A DNA stretch of 24,147 nt from an uncultured Collinsella sp. (GCA_902489965.1 CABUCA010000030.1:1-24147); one strand, 5' to 3'. Counted from the stretch's first letter, positions 14,890-21,976 are shown. Notes: generated by a model not told the origin, from the letters alone. Made by a program: numbers and translations.

Positions 14890-14906
14890 TGGGGTATTTG
14901 TCCCCA
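14890..14906. repeat. Small hairpin upstream of the zinc-ribbon DUF4013 gene
   Basis: TGGGG (14890-14894) and CCCCA (14902-14906) flank TATTTGT. A GATAAT box (14915-14920) follows nine bases later, so the repeat would overlap the -35 region of a promoter and may be an operator. The -35 match is poor. Confidence 0.3.
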
Positions 14907-14981
14907 CATTGGGCGATAATGTTGCCAAAGACATCGTTTGCGATCCAGGTGATTCGCTCTAGATACGAAGGGATGATTTCG

Positions 14982-16361
14982 ATGTTCTGTTCGCAGTGTG
15001 GCGCCCCCATGGGCGATAACGACAAGTTCTGCGGCGTGTGCGGTGCCCCTAATACCGAGGTCAAGGCCGCCGGCCCCGCTCCGCAAGCTCAACCTCAGCC
15101 GCAGGGTCAGCCGTTTGCCCAACCGCAGCCGCAGCCGTTCGTTGCGCCCCAGCCGGCTATGAACGTGCTCAAGGGCTGCATGGCGCAGGCCTTCAACGAC
15201 ATGATTAAGGTTCCCGGCGCCCTGGTTCGCGTATGCCAGATTGCCTTTTTGCCGGCGCTGATCTGCGTCGTATCGGTGCTGGTGCTGTTTATCCCCGTTA
15301 TCGGTGGCATCGCGGCGGCCATTGGCTTTTTGCTCGCTTACGTGGCAAGCGTGTGCGGTGCCGGCTTTGCTATCGAGTGGGGTCGCGACCTGTCGCTCAA
15401 GGACGATAACGGCATGGAGCGTCCGCTGCTGCGCTCGACCTCCTTTGGGCTGGGCATCTTCTCGTCTGTCATTACGAACGTGCTCGGGTTCGTGGCCATT
15501 ATTCCGGTGATTGGCGTGGTGTTCTCGGTGCTTGAGAGCGCTGTGATCGGTGCCGTTGGTTCGTACTATTACTTCGGTTCGAGCGGCCTCGAGGGCGCAC
15601 TCATCGGGTCGATGGGTCTGCTTGTCTTTGCCATGATCGTATCGGCGGTGTTGGGCATTTTCTTTAAGATGTTTGGTGACGCTGCCGTGATGCACTTTGC
15701 AGTCGCCGGCCGCGTGGAAAGCGCGTTTTCGCTCGAGAAGGTCTGGAAGTCCTATAAGGCCAACCTGGGCAAGCTGTTCTGCGCCTCGATTCTCCCCGAG
15801 TTTTTGACGGGCATTGTTTCCAATATCATCACCTGGGTTTTCACCGCCATCTTTGGCTTTGTTGCCGCGCTGGGCATTAGCAGCTATGGCTACTACGGCT
15901 ACTATTCTCGTCCTTCGGGTCTTGAGGCTATCATCGAGGGTGGCGGCATTACGCTCATCCTGTTCCTGATGATCGTTGCCTTTGTCACCGTGTTCCTGAA
16001 TGTGTTTGGCACGATGCTCAAATATCGTGCCGTTGGCTACTGGGCCGCGCGCCATGCCAGCGAGTGGGCCGATGAGGATACCGACGATGTCCTGACGTTC
16101 GTGCTCCCGGGTGAGAAGAAGCCTGCTCCTGCGGGGTTCAATCCCACGGCCGCCACTGGTGCTGCCCCTGCGCCTGCCCCTGCCCCGGCACCTGCGCCTG
16201 CCCCTGCCCCGGCACCCGCGCCTGCACCTGCTCCGGCACCTGCCCCTGGACCCGCACCGGCGCCCGAGGCGACGCCTGCGGAACCCGATTGGAATGCCGT
16301 TGCCACGCCGGCGGATGAGCCGGGCGATAATCCTGCTGCCGAAAACAATCAAACCGAATAG
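14982..16361 (+). CDS. Zinc-ribbon DUF4013 membrane protein with Ala-Pro tail
   Basis: A 459-residue protein. Residues 1-24 are a zinc ribbon with Cys3, Cys6, Cys17 and Cys20. A Pro/Gln-rich linker (30-60) leads to a membrane region with about six hydrophobic segments (roughly 85-360). Its AFNDMIKVPGALVRVCQI start and paired glycine-rich helices match DUF4013-type proteins of unknown function. The C-terminus (385-459) is an Ala-Pro tract and an acidic tail. The tract includes a 24-bp tandem repeat (16170-16265). The ATG at 14982 is chosen since AAGGGA lies eight bases upstream and the protein then opens with the ribbon. Two ATGs in frame further upstream lack ribosome sites. A terminator follows. 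Confidence 0.85.
   Translation: MFCSQCGAPMGDNDKFCGVCGAPNTEVKAAGPAPQAQPQPQGQPFAQPQPQPFVAPQPAMNVLKGCMAQAFNDMIKVPGALVRVCQIAFLPALICVVSVLVLFIPVIGGIAAAIGFLLAYVASVCGAGFAIEWGRDLSLKDDNGMERPLLRSTSFGLGIFSSVITNVLGFVAIIPVIGVVFSVLESAVIGAVGSYYYFGSSGLEGALIGSMGLLVFAMIVSAVLGIFFKMFGDAAVMHFAVAGRVESAFSLEKVWKSYKANLGKLFCASILPEFLTGIVSNIITWVFTAIFGFVAALGISSYGYYGYYSRPSGLEAIIEGGGITLILFLMIVAFVTVFLNVFGTMLKYRAVGYWAARHASEWADEDTDDVLTFVLPGEKKPAPAGFNPTAATGAAPAPAPAPAPAPAPAPAPAPAPAPAPAPGPAPAPEATPAEPDWNAVATPADEPGDNPAAENNQTE
16170..16265 (+). repeat. 24-bp tandem repeat, four copies, coding (AP)n
   Basis: Units at 16170-16193, 16194-16217, 16218-16241 and 16242-16265 each encode eight alternating Ala and Pro residues. Units 1 and 2 differ at one base; units 3 and 4 have diverged. 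Being a multiple of three, copy change would keep the frame. Confidence 0.85.
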
Positions 16362-16368
16362 TCGGTCG

Positions 16369-16405
16369 AGGCGCCCTGGGCAACTGAGCCCGGGGTGCCT
16401 TTTTC
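16369..16405 (+). terminator. Terminator of the DUF4013 gene
   Basis: AGGCGCCCTGGGC (16369-16381) pairs with GCCCGGGGTGCCT (16388-16400) through 13 pairs including two G-U wobbles, followed by TTTTT and CT. Confidence 0.85.
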
Positions 16406-16469
16406 TACTGCGGAAGCAAGAAAATGCCTGGGAAAACGGTTGCAGCAAAAAATCTCGGAAATTGGTCAA

Positions 16470-16481
16470 TGTTGCGCAACA
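16470..16481. promoter_or_regulatory. 12-bp perfect palindrome, candidate operator
   Basis: TGTTGCGCAACA is its own reverse complement and lies 75 bases before the next start codon, in a region where a promoter is expected. No clear -35/-10 pair is visible nearby. Confidence 0.35.
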
Positions 16482-16522
16482 ACGTCGCGGCTATTGTTGA
16501 GAACATAGACGTGTAAGGTTTG

Positions 16523-16539
16523 AAGGCGTGCAACGCCTT
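16523..16539 (+). promoter_or_regulatory. 5' leader hairpin next to the ribosome site
   Basis: AAGGCGT (16523-16529) and ACGCCTT (16533-16539) pair perfectly around GCA, immediately before GGAAAAGGAG (16541-16550). The hairpin could protect the mRNA end or affect initiation of the gene at 16557. Confidence 0.45.
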
Positions 16540-16556
16540 AGGAAAAGGAGAAGCTT

Positions 16557-17192
16557 ATGTTCTGTCCCACTTGTGGTTCTCCCATTTCGGATGATGCCAA
16601 ATTCTGCCCTGTCTGCGGTTCTGCCGTCGGTCCCGCTTCCGCTGCTCCTGCTCCGCAGCCTGCGCAGATTCAGCCCGCTCCGGTTCAGGCAGTTCAGCCC
16701 CAGCCTCAGCAGCAGTACACCGGGCAGCAGCAGTACGCCGGCCAGCAGCAGTATGCTCAGCAGCCCGCACCTGCCCCGATGGGCTATGCTCCGATTAAGA
16801 CCGACCGTAGCGTGATCGGCTGGCTCCTGCTTTCCATCGTGACCTGCGGCATCTATTCGTATTACTTCCTCTATTGCCTCGCCCGCGACATCAATGTCAT
16901 GTGCCAGGATGACGGCGATTCCACACCGGGTCTGGCAGCGCTCATCTTGCTGTCGTTTGTGACCTGCGGTTTCTATGCCCTCTACTGGTACTATAAGATC
17001 GGTAACCGCCTGCAGGCCAACGCTCCTCGCTATGGCCTGGTGTTCCAGGAGAACGGCACCACCATTCTTATGTGGCAGATTGTCGGTGCGCTCCTGTGCG
17101 GCCTTGGTCCCATCTTTGCCATGAATATCATCATCAAGAACACCAACGCCATGGCTACGGTCTACAACACCCGTCTCGGCGTGCGTGCCTAA
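16557..17192 (+). CDS. Zinc-ribbon DUF4234 membrane protein
   Basis: A 211-residue protein with the same layout as the protein at 14982-16361. A zinc ribbon comes first (Cys3, Cys6, Cys17, Cys20), followed by a Pro/Gln/Ala linker (25-75) with repeats YTGQQQ, YAGQQQ and YAQQ. The membrane domain begins RSVIGWLLLSIVTCGIYSYYF, typical of DUF4234. Three to four hydrophobic segments are seen and two of them share the phrase VTCGxY. DUF4234 function is unknown. AAAAGGAG lies six bases before the ATG. The DUF2752 gene starts 13 bases after its stop, so the two are very likely co-transcribed. Confidence 0.88.
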   Translation: MFCPTCGSPISDDAKFCPVCGSAVGPASAAPAPQPAQIQPAPVQAVQPQPQQQYTGQQQYAGQQQYAQQPAPAPMGYAPIKTDRSVIGWLLLSIVTCGIYSYYFLYCLARDINVMCQDDGDSTPGLAALILLSFVTCGFYALYWYYKIGNRLQANAPRYGLVFQENGTTILMWQIVGALLCGLGPIFAMNIIIKNTNAMATVYNTRLGVRA

Positions 17193-17205
17193 CGATTAAG
17201 GCATC

Positions 17206-17682
17206 GTGAGCAACCCTCGGGAACATAAGGGCGCGGCGGAGCTTATTCGCCGCGCCTTTTCTTGCATCGGCGTCCTCTTTATCGCCTGGCTTGCGCTCTA
17301 CCTGCTCGACATCGGCTGCGTCTTTCGCCTGATGACGGGCATTCCCTGTCCGGGATGTGGTATGACGAGGGCCTGGCTGGCGGCGCTGCGACTCGATTTT
17401 GCGGCGGCAATTGCCTACCATCCGCTGTTTTGGGTGGTGCCGCTTGCGTTTGTGCTTGCATTTGTGCGCGATGAGGCGACGTCGGGCAAGGCAAAGCACG
17501 GCATCGATATCGCAATCGCAGTCCTGTGCGTGCTGGTCGTCGTCGTTTGGATCGTGCGCCTTATCAACCCGGTAGACGCGGGCCTGCTTTTTGGTGGGCA
17601 CGCTCCCGCCGGAGTTCTCACCGATATCATCCACCTCGAACAACCACGATGGCTCACCTTCCTGCGCACTCACCTGTCGTGA
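17206..17682 (+). CDS. DUF2752 membrane protein
   Basis: A 158-residue membrane protein with the DUF2752 signature CPGCGMTRAWLAAL (48-61), followed by the usual AIAYHPLFWVVPLAF segment. Three to four hydrophobic helices are visible. The family is uncharacterised; its conserved CPGCG motif suggests metal binding or a redox-active cysteine pair. The start is GTG 17206 with AAGG only seven bases upstream; translational coupling to the DUF4234 gene 13 bases upstream is likely. A terminator follows at 17717-17753. Confidence 0.9.
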   Translation: MSNPREHKGAAELIRRAFSCIGVLFIAWLALYLLDIGCVFRLMTGIPCPGCGMTRAWLAALRLDFAAAIAYHPLFWVVPLAFVLAFVRDEATSGKAKHGIDIAIAVLCVLVVVVWIVRLINPVDAGLLFGGHAPAGVLTDIIHLEQPRWLTFLRTHLS

Positions 17683-17716
17683 TGGGGGATGGGTTCGAAA
17701 ATGCTGGCGAAACATA

Positions 17717-17760
17717 AGTGGGGTCGAACGCTGGAATAACGTTCGCCCCCACTTTGTTAT
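17717..17760. terminator. Terminator between converging DUF2752 and M20 genes
   Basis: AGTGGGGTCGAACG (17717-17730) pairs with CGTTCGCCCCCACT (17740-17753) with one mismatch, followed on the plus strand by TTGTTAT. On the minus strand the tail is TATGTTT, so it may serve both genes. Confidence 0.75.
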
Positions 17761-17787
17761 AGCCAGATGGTTGTGGATGCGCGACGA

Positions 17788-19251
17788 TTACTCGCTGTGC
17801 TTCTCTTCGTGGCGAGCAGCGGTACGGGCATCGTGGATGCCCTTGATGGCGGCATGGCGGGCGGTGCGGGCGTCGTGCACGGCGTCGCGGGCCTCGGCGG
17901 CCGTTGCCTTGGCAGAGCGCAGCTTGGCTGCCAGGTCGGGATTGGTCTCGGCAACTGCGGCGATCGTGGGGCCGTCGAGCTCTTCTTGCGTGGGCTCGGC
18001 CAAAAAGTCGATGGCATACTGAGCGGCTACCATGGAGCCCTTGGCGAGTACGCTCTCGTCGATCTTGTAGAAGCAGGAGTGCTGGGCATAGGTGGCGCCA
18101 ATCTGGGGGTTGCGCGTGCCAACAAAGGCGAGCACGCCCGGCACACGGCGCAGGTACTCCGAGAAGTCTTCGCCCGAAAGCGTGCCGCGGTAATGGCCCT
18201 CGCCCGCGGGACCCAGGCACTTGAGCACGGCTTGGCGGCAGCGCTCGCTCGAGGCGGCATCGTTTTCGACCTTGTAGTTGGCGATGGTGTAGTCGGTGAG
18301 TTCGGCCTCGGCGCCCAGGGCCGCCGCAGTGTGCTCCACGATGCGGCGCATAAGCTCGGGCATCTCCTCATGCGTCTTGTCGCCATAGGTACGCACCGTG
18401 CCGGCGAGGTACGCCGTGCCGGCGATAACGTTGCGCGCGGTGCCGCCGTGCAGTTCGCCGACGGTGATGACGGCGGGTTCGTAGGGGCTAATCTCGCGCG
18501 AGACGATGGTCTGCAGGGCGTTGACGATCTCGGCGGCAACCATAACGGCGTCGTGGCCGCGCTGGGGCATGGCGCCATGGCACGAGGTGCCGCGGACGTC
18601 GATGCGGAACCAGTCGGTGTTTGCCATGCGCGGACCGGGCTCGCAGCTCACGGTGCCGGCGTCGACCTCGCTCCAGATGTGCGCGGCATAGGCACCGTCG
18701 ACGCCATCGAGTACGCCCGTGTCGATCATGAGCTTGGCGCCCTGGCCGTTTTCCTCGCTGGGCTGGAAAACGATGCGAATCTCGCCGTGGATGTCATCGG
18801 TCATGTGGCGCAGGATCTGCAGTGTGCCGAGCATCATGGCGATGTGGCAGTCGTGACCGCAGGCGTGCATGCAGCCCTCGTTGACGCTGGCGAACTCCTC
18901 GCCGGTCTGCTCGGTGACAGGCAGGGCGTCGATATCGGCGCGCAGCAGGATACGGCGGCGCGGCGTGCCGTCCTCGCGGTAGGCATCGGGCGCGGTACCG
19001 CGGAGCGTCGCCACCAGGCCCGTCTTGAGCGGGCGCTCGTAGGGGATATTCATGGCGTCAAGCTGGTTGGCGATGTCGGAAGTCGTGCGCTCCTCGGCAA
19101 GGCTCAGCTCCGGGTGCTTATGGAAGTGCCGGCGCTGCTTGATGATATAGGGTTCAAACTCGGCGGCGATATCCTGGATGGCCGCGGTAACGTCGTCTGC
19201 CGCGCGAACCTCGGTTGCCGCCATAATCTGCTGTGCCTTGGTCTTCGTCAT
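17788..19251 (-). CDS. M20-family amidohydrolase/peptidase
   Basis: A 487-residue metal-dependent hydrolase of the M20 family (IAA-amino acid hydrolase/hippurate hydrolase-like), expected to cleave an acyl group from an amino acid or short peptide. Visible motifs: HKHPELS (45-51), RADIDALPV (104-112), CMHACGHDCH (127-136) with metal ligands, and QPSEENGQGA (163-172) with the catalytic Glu pair, then the dimerisation domain. The last ~50 residues are an Ala/Arg/His/Glu-rich helical tail with a repeated HDARTA motif, absent from ordinary members. The ATG at 19251 follows AAGGAG at about 10 bases; the frame stays open a further 131 codons upstream, but that part is the shadow of the divergent gene. 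A promoter lies at 19303-19331. Confidence 0.93.
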   Translation of the reverse strand: MTKTKAQQIMAATEVRAADDVTAAIQDIAAEFEPYIIKQRRHFHKHPELSLAEERTTSDIANQLDAMNIPYERPLKTGLVATLRGTAPDAYREDGTPRRRILLRADIDALPVTEQTGEEFASVNEGCMHACGHDCHIAMMLGTLQILRHMTDDIHGEIRIVFQPSEENGQGAKLMIDTGVLDGVDGAYAAHIWSEVDAGTVSCEPGPRMANTDWFRIDVRGTSCHGAMPQRGHDAVMVAAEIVNALQTIVSREISPYEPAVITVGELHGGTARNVIAGTAYLAGTVRTYGDKTHEEMPELMRRIVEHTAAALGAEAELTDYTIANYKVENDAASSERCRQAVLKCLGPAGEGHYRGTLSGEDFSEYLRRVPGVLAFVGTRNPQIGATYAQHSCFYKIDESVLAKGSMVAAQYAIDFLAEPTQEELDGPTIAAVAETNPDLAAKLRSAKATAAEARDAVHDARTARHAAIKGIHDARTAARHEEKHSE

Positions 19252-19302
19252 GGTCGATTTGCTCCTTGCTGGCTCGATCGCAAAATCGTACAGGCTCTCT
19301 CC

Positions 19303-19331
19303 AGTATGCCACCTGCCGCTAGGGCTGGTAA
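19303..19331 (-). promoter_or_regulatory. Promoter of the M20 gene
   Basis: On the minus strand TTACCA (19331-19326) and an extended -10 TGGCATACT (hexamer 19308-19303) are separated by 17 bases. The start point would be near 19296, about 45 bases before the ATG. For the divergent plus-strand gene only a weak TACACT (19376-19381) is visible. Confidence 0.45.
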
Positions 19332-19419
19332 AGTTGCCGTTTGCCGCTTGGGGTTTTGTTACAAGGGCGGGGGAGTACACTCGGGGGTGTTGAATTTCCT
19401 GCCAGAGATGGGGACGCCC

Positions 19420-21057
19420 ATGCAACATATCGATCGGATTATCCGCTCCAAGAACGTCTTTACCGCCCAAGACGGCATCGATACCGCTCGCGAGCTGGCG
19501 ATTGCCATTGCAGGCGATCGCATCGTCGCGGTCGGCGCGCCCGATGACGTGATTGCCGCCGCACCTGCCGCCACGCCGGTGGTCGATTACGGCGAGCGGT
19601 TCATCTGTCCCGGTTTCCATGACGCTCATCTGCACTTCTTCCATACCTCGGTCGGTTCCTCGCCGTATATGCTTATGGATATGGGCACGTCAGAGGCGGC
19701 ACTGGTGCAGCATGCGCTCGAGTTTTCCCAGGGCCTGCCCGATGACGCCTGGGTCGTGACCCAGGGCTGGCGCGATTACCGCTGGGATCCGCCCGAGCAC
19801 CCTACCAAGGCCTCCCTCGACGCCGCCTTCCCCGATCGCCCCTGTGTTATGTATTCGGGCGATGGACATACCCTGTGGCTCAACAGCCGCGCACTCGAAG
19901 CCCTCGGCGTGACGCGCGACAGCGAGCCTCCGGCGGGTGGAAGTTACGACAAAGACTCAAACGGTGAGCTTACGGGTATCGCCCACGAGGCAGCTGCTAT
20001 GCAGCTGCTGCCGCGCTGCCTGGAGTGGCTGGGCGAGGACCGCATCGCGAGCGCTTACGCCGACCAGATGAAGCGTATGGCCGAGCAAGGCATCACCTCA
20101 ATCTGCGATATGTCGCTCATGCCCATGCCGGGCTGCGACTTTATTCGCGACGATGTTTACGACAAGCTGCAAGCCGCCGGCAAGCTGGGCATCCGCGCCC
20201 ATCTGTTTCCCACGCTGCTGGATGACCAATCGCGCTTGGAAGAACTCCAGACCCGCTATGCGAACAACGCGCTGCTCTCGGCGCCAGGCTTTAAACAGTT
20301 CTTCGACGGCGTGTCGAGCGAACATACCGCATACCTCACTGAGCCCTATACCAACCCGCGCTTCCCGGGCGACCAGGGTCGCCTGACGGTTCCTGTCGAG
20401 CGCATGCGCAAGTTGGTTCTGGCGGCAGCCGAGCGCGGCCACACCGTGCGCATCCACGTTATCGGCGACGGTGCCATCCATGCTGCGCTCGATATCTTTG
20501 AGGAGGCGGCAGAGCTCTACGGCCTGCCCCAGCACGGCCATAACACGCTCGAGCATCTGGAGAATTTGCTGCCCGAGGACATCGATCGTCTGCGCAAGCT
20601 CAACGTCATTGCCTCGAGCCAGCCTTGCCACATCACGCTCGACCCGGGTGGCCCGGAGCGCGACCTGGGCCTGGAACGCAGCCGCATCATGTGGCCATTT
20701 GCGACCTATAAGCAGCGCGGCATCCGCCAAGCCTTCGGCACCGATAGCCCCATCACGGCCGTTACCAGCATGAACGTGCTCTACACGGCTATCACGCGCC
20801 AAGACCCCCGCAGTCACTGGCCCGAGGGCGGCTGGCTCCCCAGCGAGCGTATCGACGCGGCAACTGCCCTGCGCAACTACACGCTTGGTAGCGCGTACGC
20901 AGCGGGCGACGAGCAAAACCTCGGCAGCCTAGAGCCCGGCAAATACGCCGACCTGGTAGTCCTGGACCAAAACCCGCTCACCATCGACCCCCAAGAGCTC
21001 CAGGCTACCAAGGTTCAAGCCACCTACCTGGCAGGCAACTTAATCTACGAGCGCTAA
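19420..21057 (+). CDS. YtcJ-type amidohydrolase
   Basis: A 545-residue metal-dependent hydrolase of the amidohydrolase superfamily (Amidohydro_3, YtcJ-like). Metal-site motifs are visible: CPGFHDAHLHF (63-73, HxH), RIHVIGDGAIH, NTLEHLENL and FGTDSPI with the final Asp ligand, then the C-terminal beta-sandwich (LEPGKYADLVVLDQNPL). Substrates of YtcJ-like enzymes are mostly unknown; some act on N-formyl or cyclic amide compounds. The ATG at 19420 has only GGGGA as a ribosome site; the in-frame ATG at 19408 would add four residues and is about equally possible. The frame is open back to 17767, but that is the shadow of the divergent M20 gene. It ends in the stem at 21076-21123. Confidence 0.92.
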   Translation: MQHIDRIIRSKNVFTAQDGIDTARELAIAIAGDRIVAVGAPDDVIAAAPAATPVVDYGERFICPGFHDAHLHFFHTSVGSSPYMLMDMGTSEAALVQHALEFSQGLPDDAWVVTQGWRDYRWDPPEHPTKASLDAAFPDRPCVMYSGDGHTLWLNSRALEALGVTRDSEPPAGGSYDKDSNGELTGIAHEAAAMQLLPRCLEWLGEDRIASAYADQMKRMAEQGITSICDMSLMPMPGCDFIRDDVYDKLQAAGKLGIRAHLFPTLLDDQSRLEELQTRYANNALLSAPGFKQFFDGVSSEHTAYLTEPYTNPRFPGDQGRLTVPVERMRKLVLAAAERGHTVRIHVIGDGAIHAALDIFEEAAELYGLPQHGHNTLEHLENLLPEDIDRLRKLNVIASSQPCHITLDPGGPERDLGLERSRIMWPFATYKQRGIRQAFGTDSPITAVTSMNVLYTAITRQDPRSHWPEGGWLPSERIDAATALRNYTLGSAYAAGDEQNLGSLEPGKYADLVVLDQNPLTIDPQELQATKVQATYLAGNLIYER

Positions 21058-21075
21058 TATTCATGCCGTACCGTT

Positions 21076-21128
21076 AAACGCGGCTCGGGCAGCCTATTTT
21101 GGGATGGCGCTCGGGCCGCGTTTGTTTG
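21076..21128 (+). terminator. Terminator of the YtcJ-type gene
   Basis: AAACGCGGC (21076-21084) pairs with GCCGCGTTT (21115-21123), followed by TGTTTG. The loop of 30 bases is long, so efficiency is uncertain. Confidence 0.6.
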
Positions 21129-21628
21129 CCGATCGGGTCCGTTAGGAGCGTTCCCGCTCTGCTTGATTTGGGCGCGGGGCGGAGGCGCAGCTGCTCCGTG
21201 CACTCAATTTGGACATCAGTAATGCCGTCTCTTGGTGTTTTGCATACTTTCCATTGCAGATTGCAAAAATAGGATGGGATGTTCTTTCTGGTCCTTATGT
21301 ACCCCCGCCTGGGCCGTGCAAAAAACGGAGTATTCAGCAACGCAAGTTCCGCCGGTGCCGCTGCAGTTGGCTAACATTGCGGAGATCAACGTCATTTTGG
21401 GGTCCGGTGCGACGCGAGACATGTTTATTCGTCTCGACGAAGTCTGTCTGCCGACCCAAATCGCCGGTCGAAGGCGTCTTTGGGGCCAATAAGGGGTGTC
21501 CGGCGCGTATGCAGCCGTTCTGGCCTGCTGAATACTCCCAAAAATGCACGGTGCTCCCCGGGGGACCCGTGCGCGCGGCGAAAACCATGCCCATGTCGCC
21601 ATCCGCATCGCCATTTTGCTGCACAGAC
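21129..21628. other. Intergenic stretch without a convincing gene
   Basis: Several short ORFs (for example 21209-21652 plus, 21216-21614 minus) cross this stretch but have no good ribosome sites, no recognisable domain and poor codon bias. The GC level is lower and more uneven than in the flanking genes. It contains the inverted-repeat-bounded block at 21314-21551 and a local hairpin CGAGAC/GTCTCG (21415-21420 with 21431-21436). It is best seen as repeat or decayed mobile sequence. Confidence 0.5.
21314..21551. repeat. Inverted-repeat-bounded block (possible interspersed element)
   Basis: The left end reads CCGTGCA, six bases, GGAGTATTCAGCA (21314-21339). The right end is its inverse: TGCTGAATACTCC, six bases, TGCACGG (21526-21551). 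Twenty of 26 positions match; the mismatched centre is AAAAAC on one side and TTTTTG on the other. The block has no convincing ORF. This looks like a small non-autonomous element or a paired recognition site. Confidence 0.5.
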
Positions 21629-21839
21629 TTTTCTGAATGCCGGGCCCGATAACGTTGACTCAGCTCCCGTGTGGCGCCGGAGGGGCGGGATATAAGGTTT
21701 ATCGCGAGTTCCGCACGAGCCGAAGGCCACTTAATGTGGCCTTCGTGCGAGCAGGACTGCCCGAGCAGGAAACCTTATATCCCGCCCCTCCGGCGCCACA
21801 CGGGAGCTGCGCACAAGTTATCCCCCGGCATTCAGAAAA
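21629..21839. mobile_element. 211-bp nested palindrome, MITE-like
   Basis: The outer arms TTTTCTGAATGCCGGG (21629-21644) and the inverse at 21824-21839 match perfectly over 16 bp. Partly matching spacers follow (GATAAC against GTTAT). Then come perfect 40-bp arms at 21661-21700 and 21770-21809, and an inner hairpin GAAGGCCAC/GTGGCCTTC (21722-21730, 21736-21744) with CGCAC/GTGCG around it. There is no ORF of note and no clear target-site duplication. As RNA or single-stranded DNA it would fold into one long hairpin. It ends about 138 bases before groES. Confidence 0.7.
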
Positions 21840-21848
21840 TCTAAGTGC

Positions 21849-21867
21849 CAAAAAATAAGATTTTTTG
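21849..21867. promoter_or_regulatory. AT-rich palindrome upstream of groES
   Basis: CAAAAAAT (21849-21856) and ATTTTTTG (21860-21867) are perfect inverse copies around AAG. It lies just before a -10-like TATAAC (21879-21884), so it overlaps the expected -35 region and may be an operator or UP-type element. Confidence 0.4.
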
Positions 21868-21926
21868 ACTCCGTGTTGTATAACCCGCCATTCGTGGGTA
21901 CCATTCAACGCGTACGCAAACAAAAA

Positions 21927-21955
21927 GGGTTAACCCGCGCGGCATGACCGCGCGG
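21927..21955 (+). promoter_or_regulatory. Palindrome and hairpin in the groES leader
   Basis: GGGTTAACCC (21927-21936) is a perfect palindrome. Next to it CCGCGCGG (21935-21942) and CCGCGCGG (21948-21955) can pair around CATGA. AAAGGAGGAAA follows at 21961, so the stem sits directly ahead of the ribosome site. No CIRCE or HAIR sequence is present. Confidence 0.45.
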
Positions 21956-21976
21956 CCCACAAAGGAGGAAACAAGC

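Noticed and set aside
16170..16265. CRISPR-like direct repeat array
   Set aside because: Units are contiguous without spacers and lie in frame inside a coding sequence; it is a coding minisatellite.
14868..16469. 533-codon minus-strand frame opposite the DUF4013 gene
   Set aside because: Arg/Gly/His-rich low-complexity translation opposite a convincing membrane protein; shadow frame.
17767..19419. Long N-terminal extension of the YtcJ-type protein
   Set aside because: This in-frame part is antisense to the M20 gene and has no amidohydrolase features; the real protein begins at 19408 or 19420.
19252..19644. 131-residue N-terminal extension of the M20 protein
   Set aside because: It covers the promoter and the start of the divergent gene, and a good ribosome site supports the start at 19251.
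21209..21652. 147-codon and smaller ORFs in the intergenic region
   Set aside because: No ribosome site, many unusual codons, overlapping open frames on both strands, and the region has inverted-repeat structure.
21629..21839. Integron attC site
   Set aside because: Length and palindromic form fit loosely, but no GTTRRRY/RYYYAAC core pair is found and no integrase or cassette array is present.
21840..21976. CIRCE operator before groES
   Set aside because: The TTAGCACTC-N9-GAGTGCTAA pattern is absent; the GTGCC near 21846 does not belong to an inverted pair.
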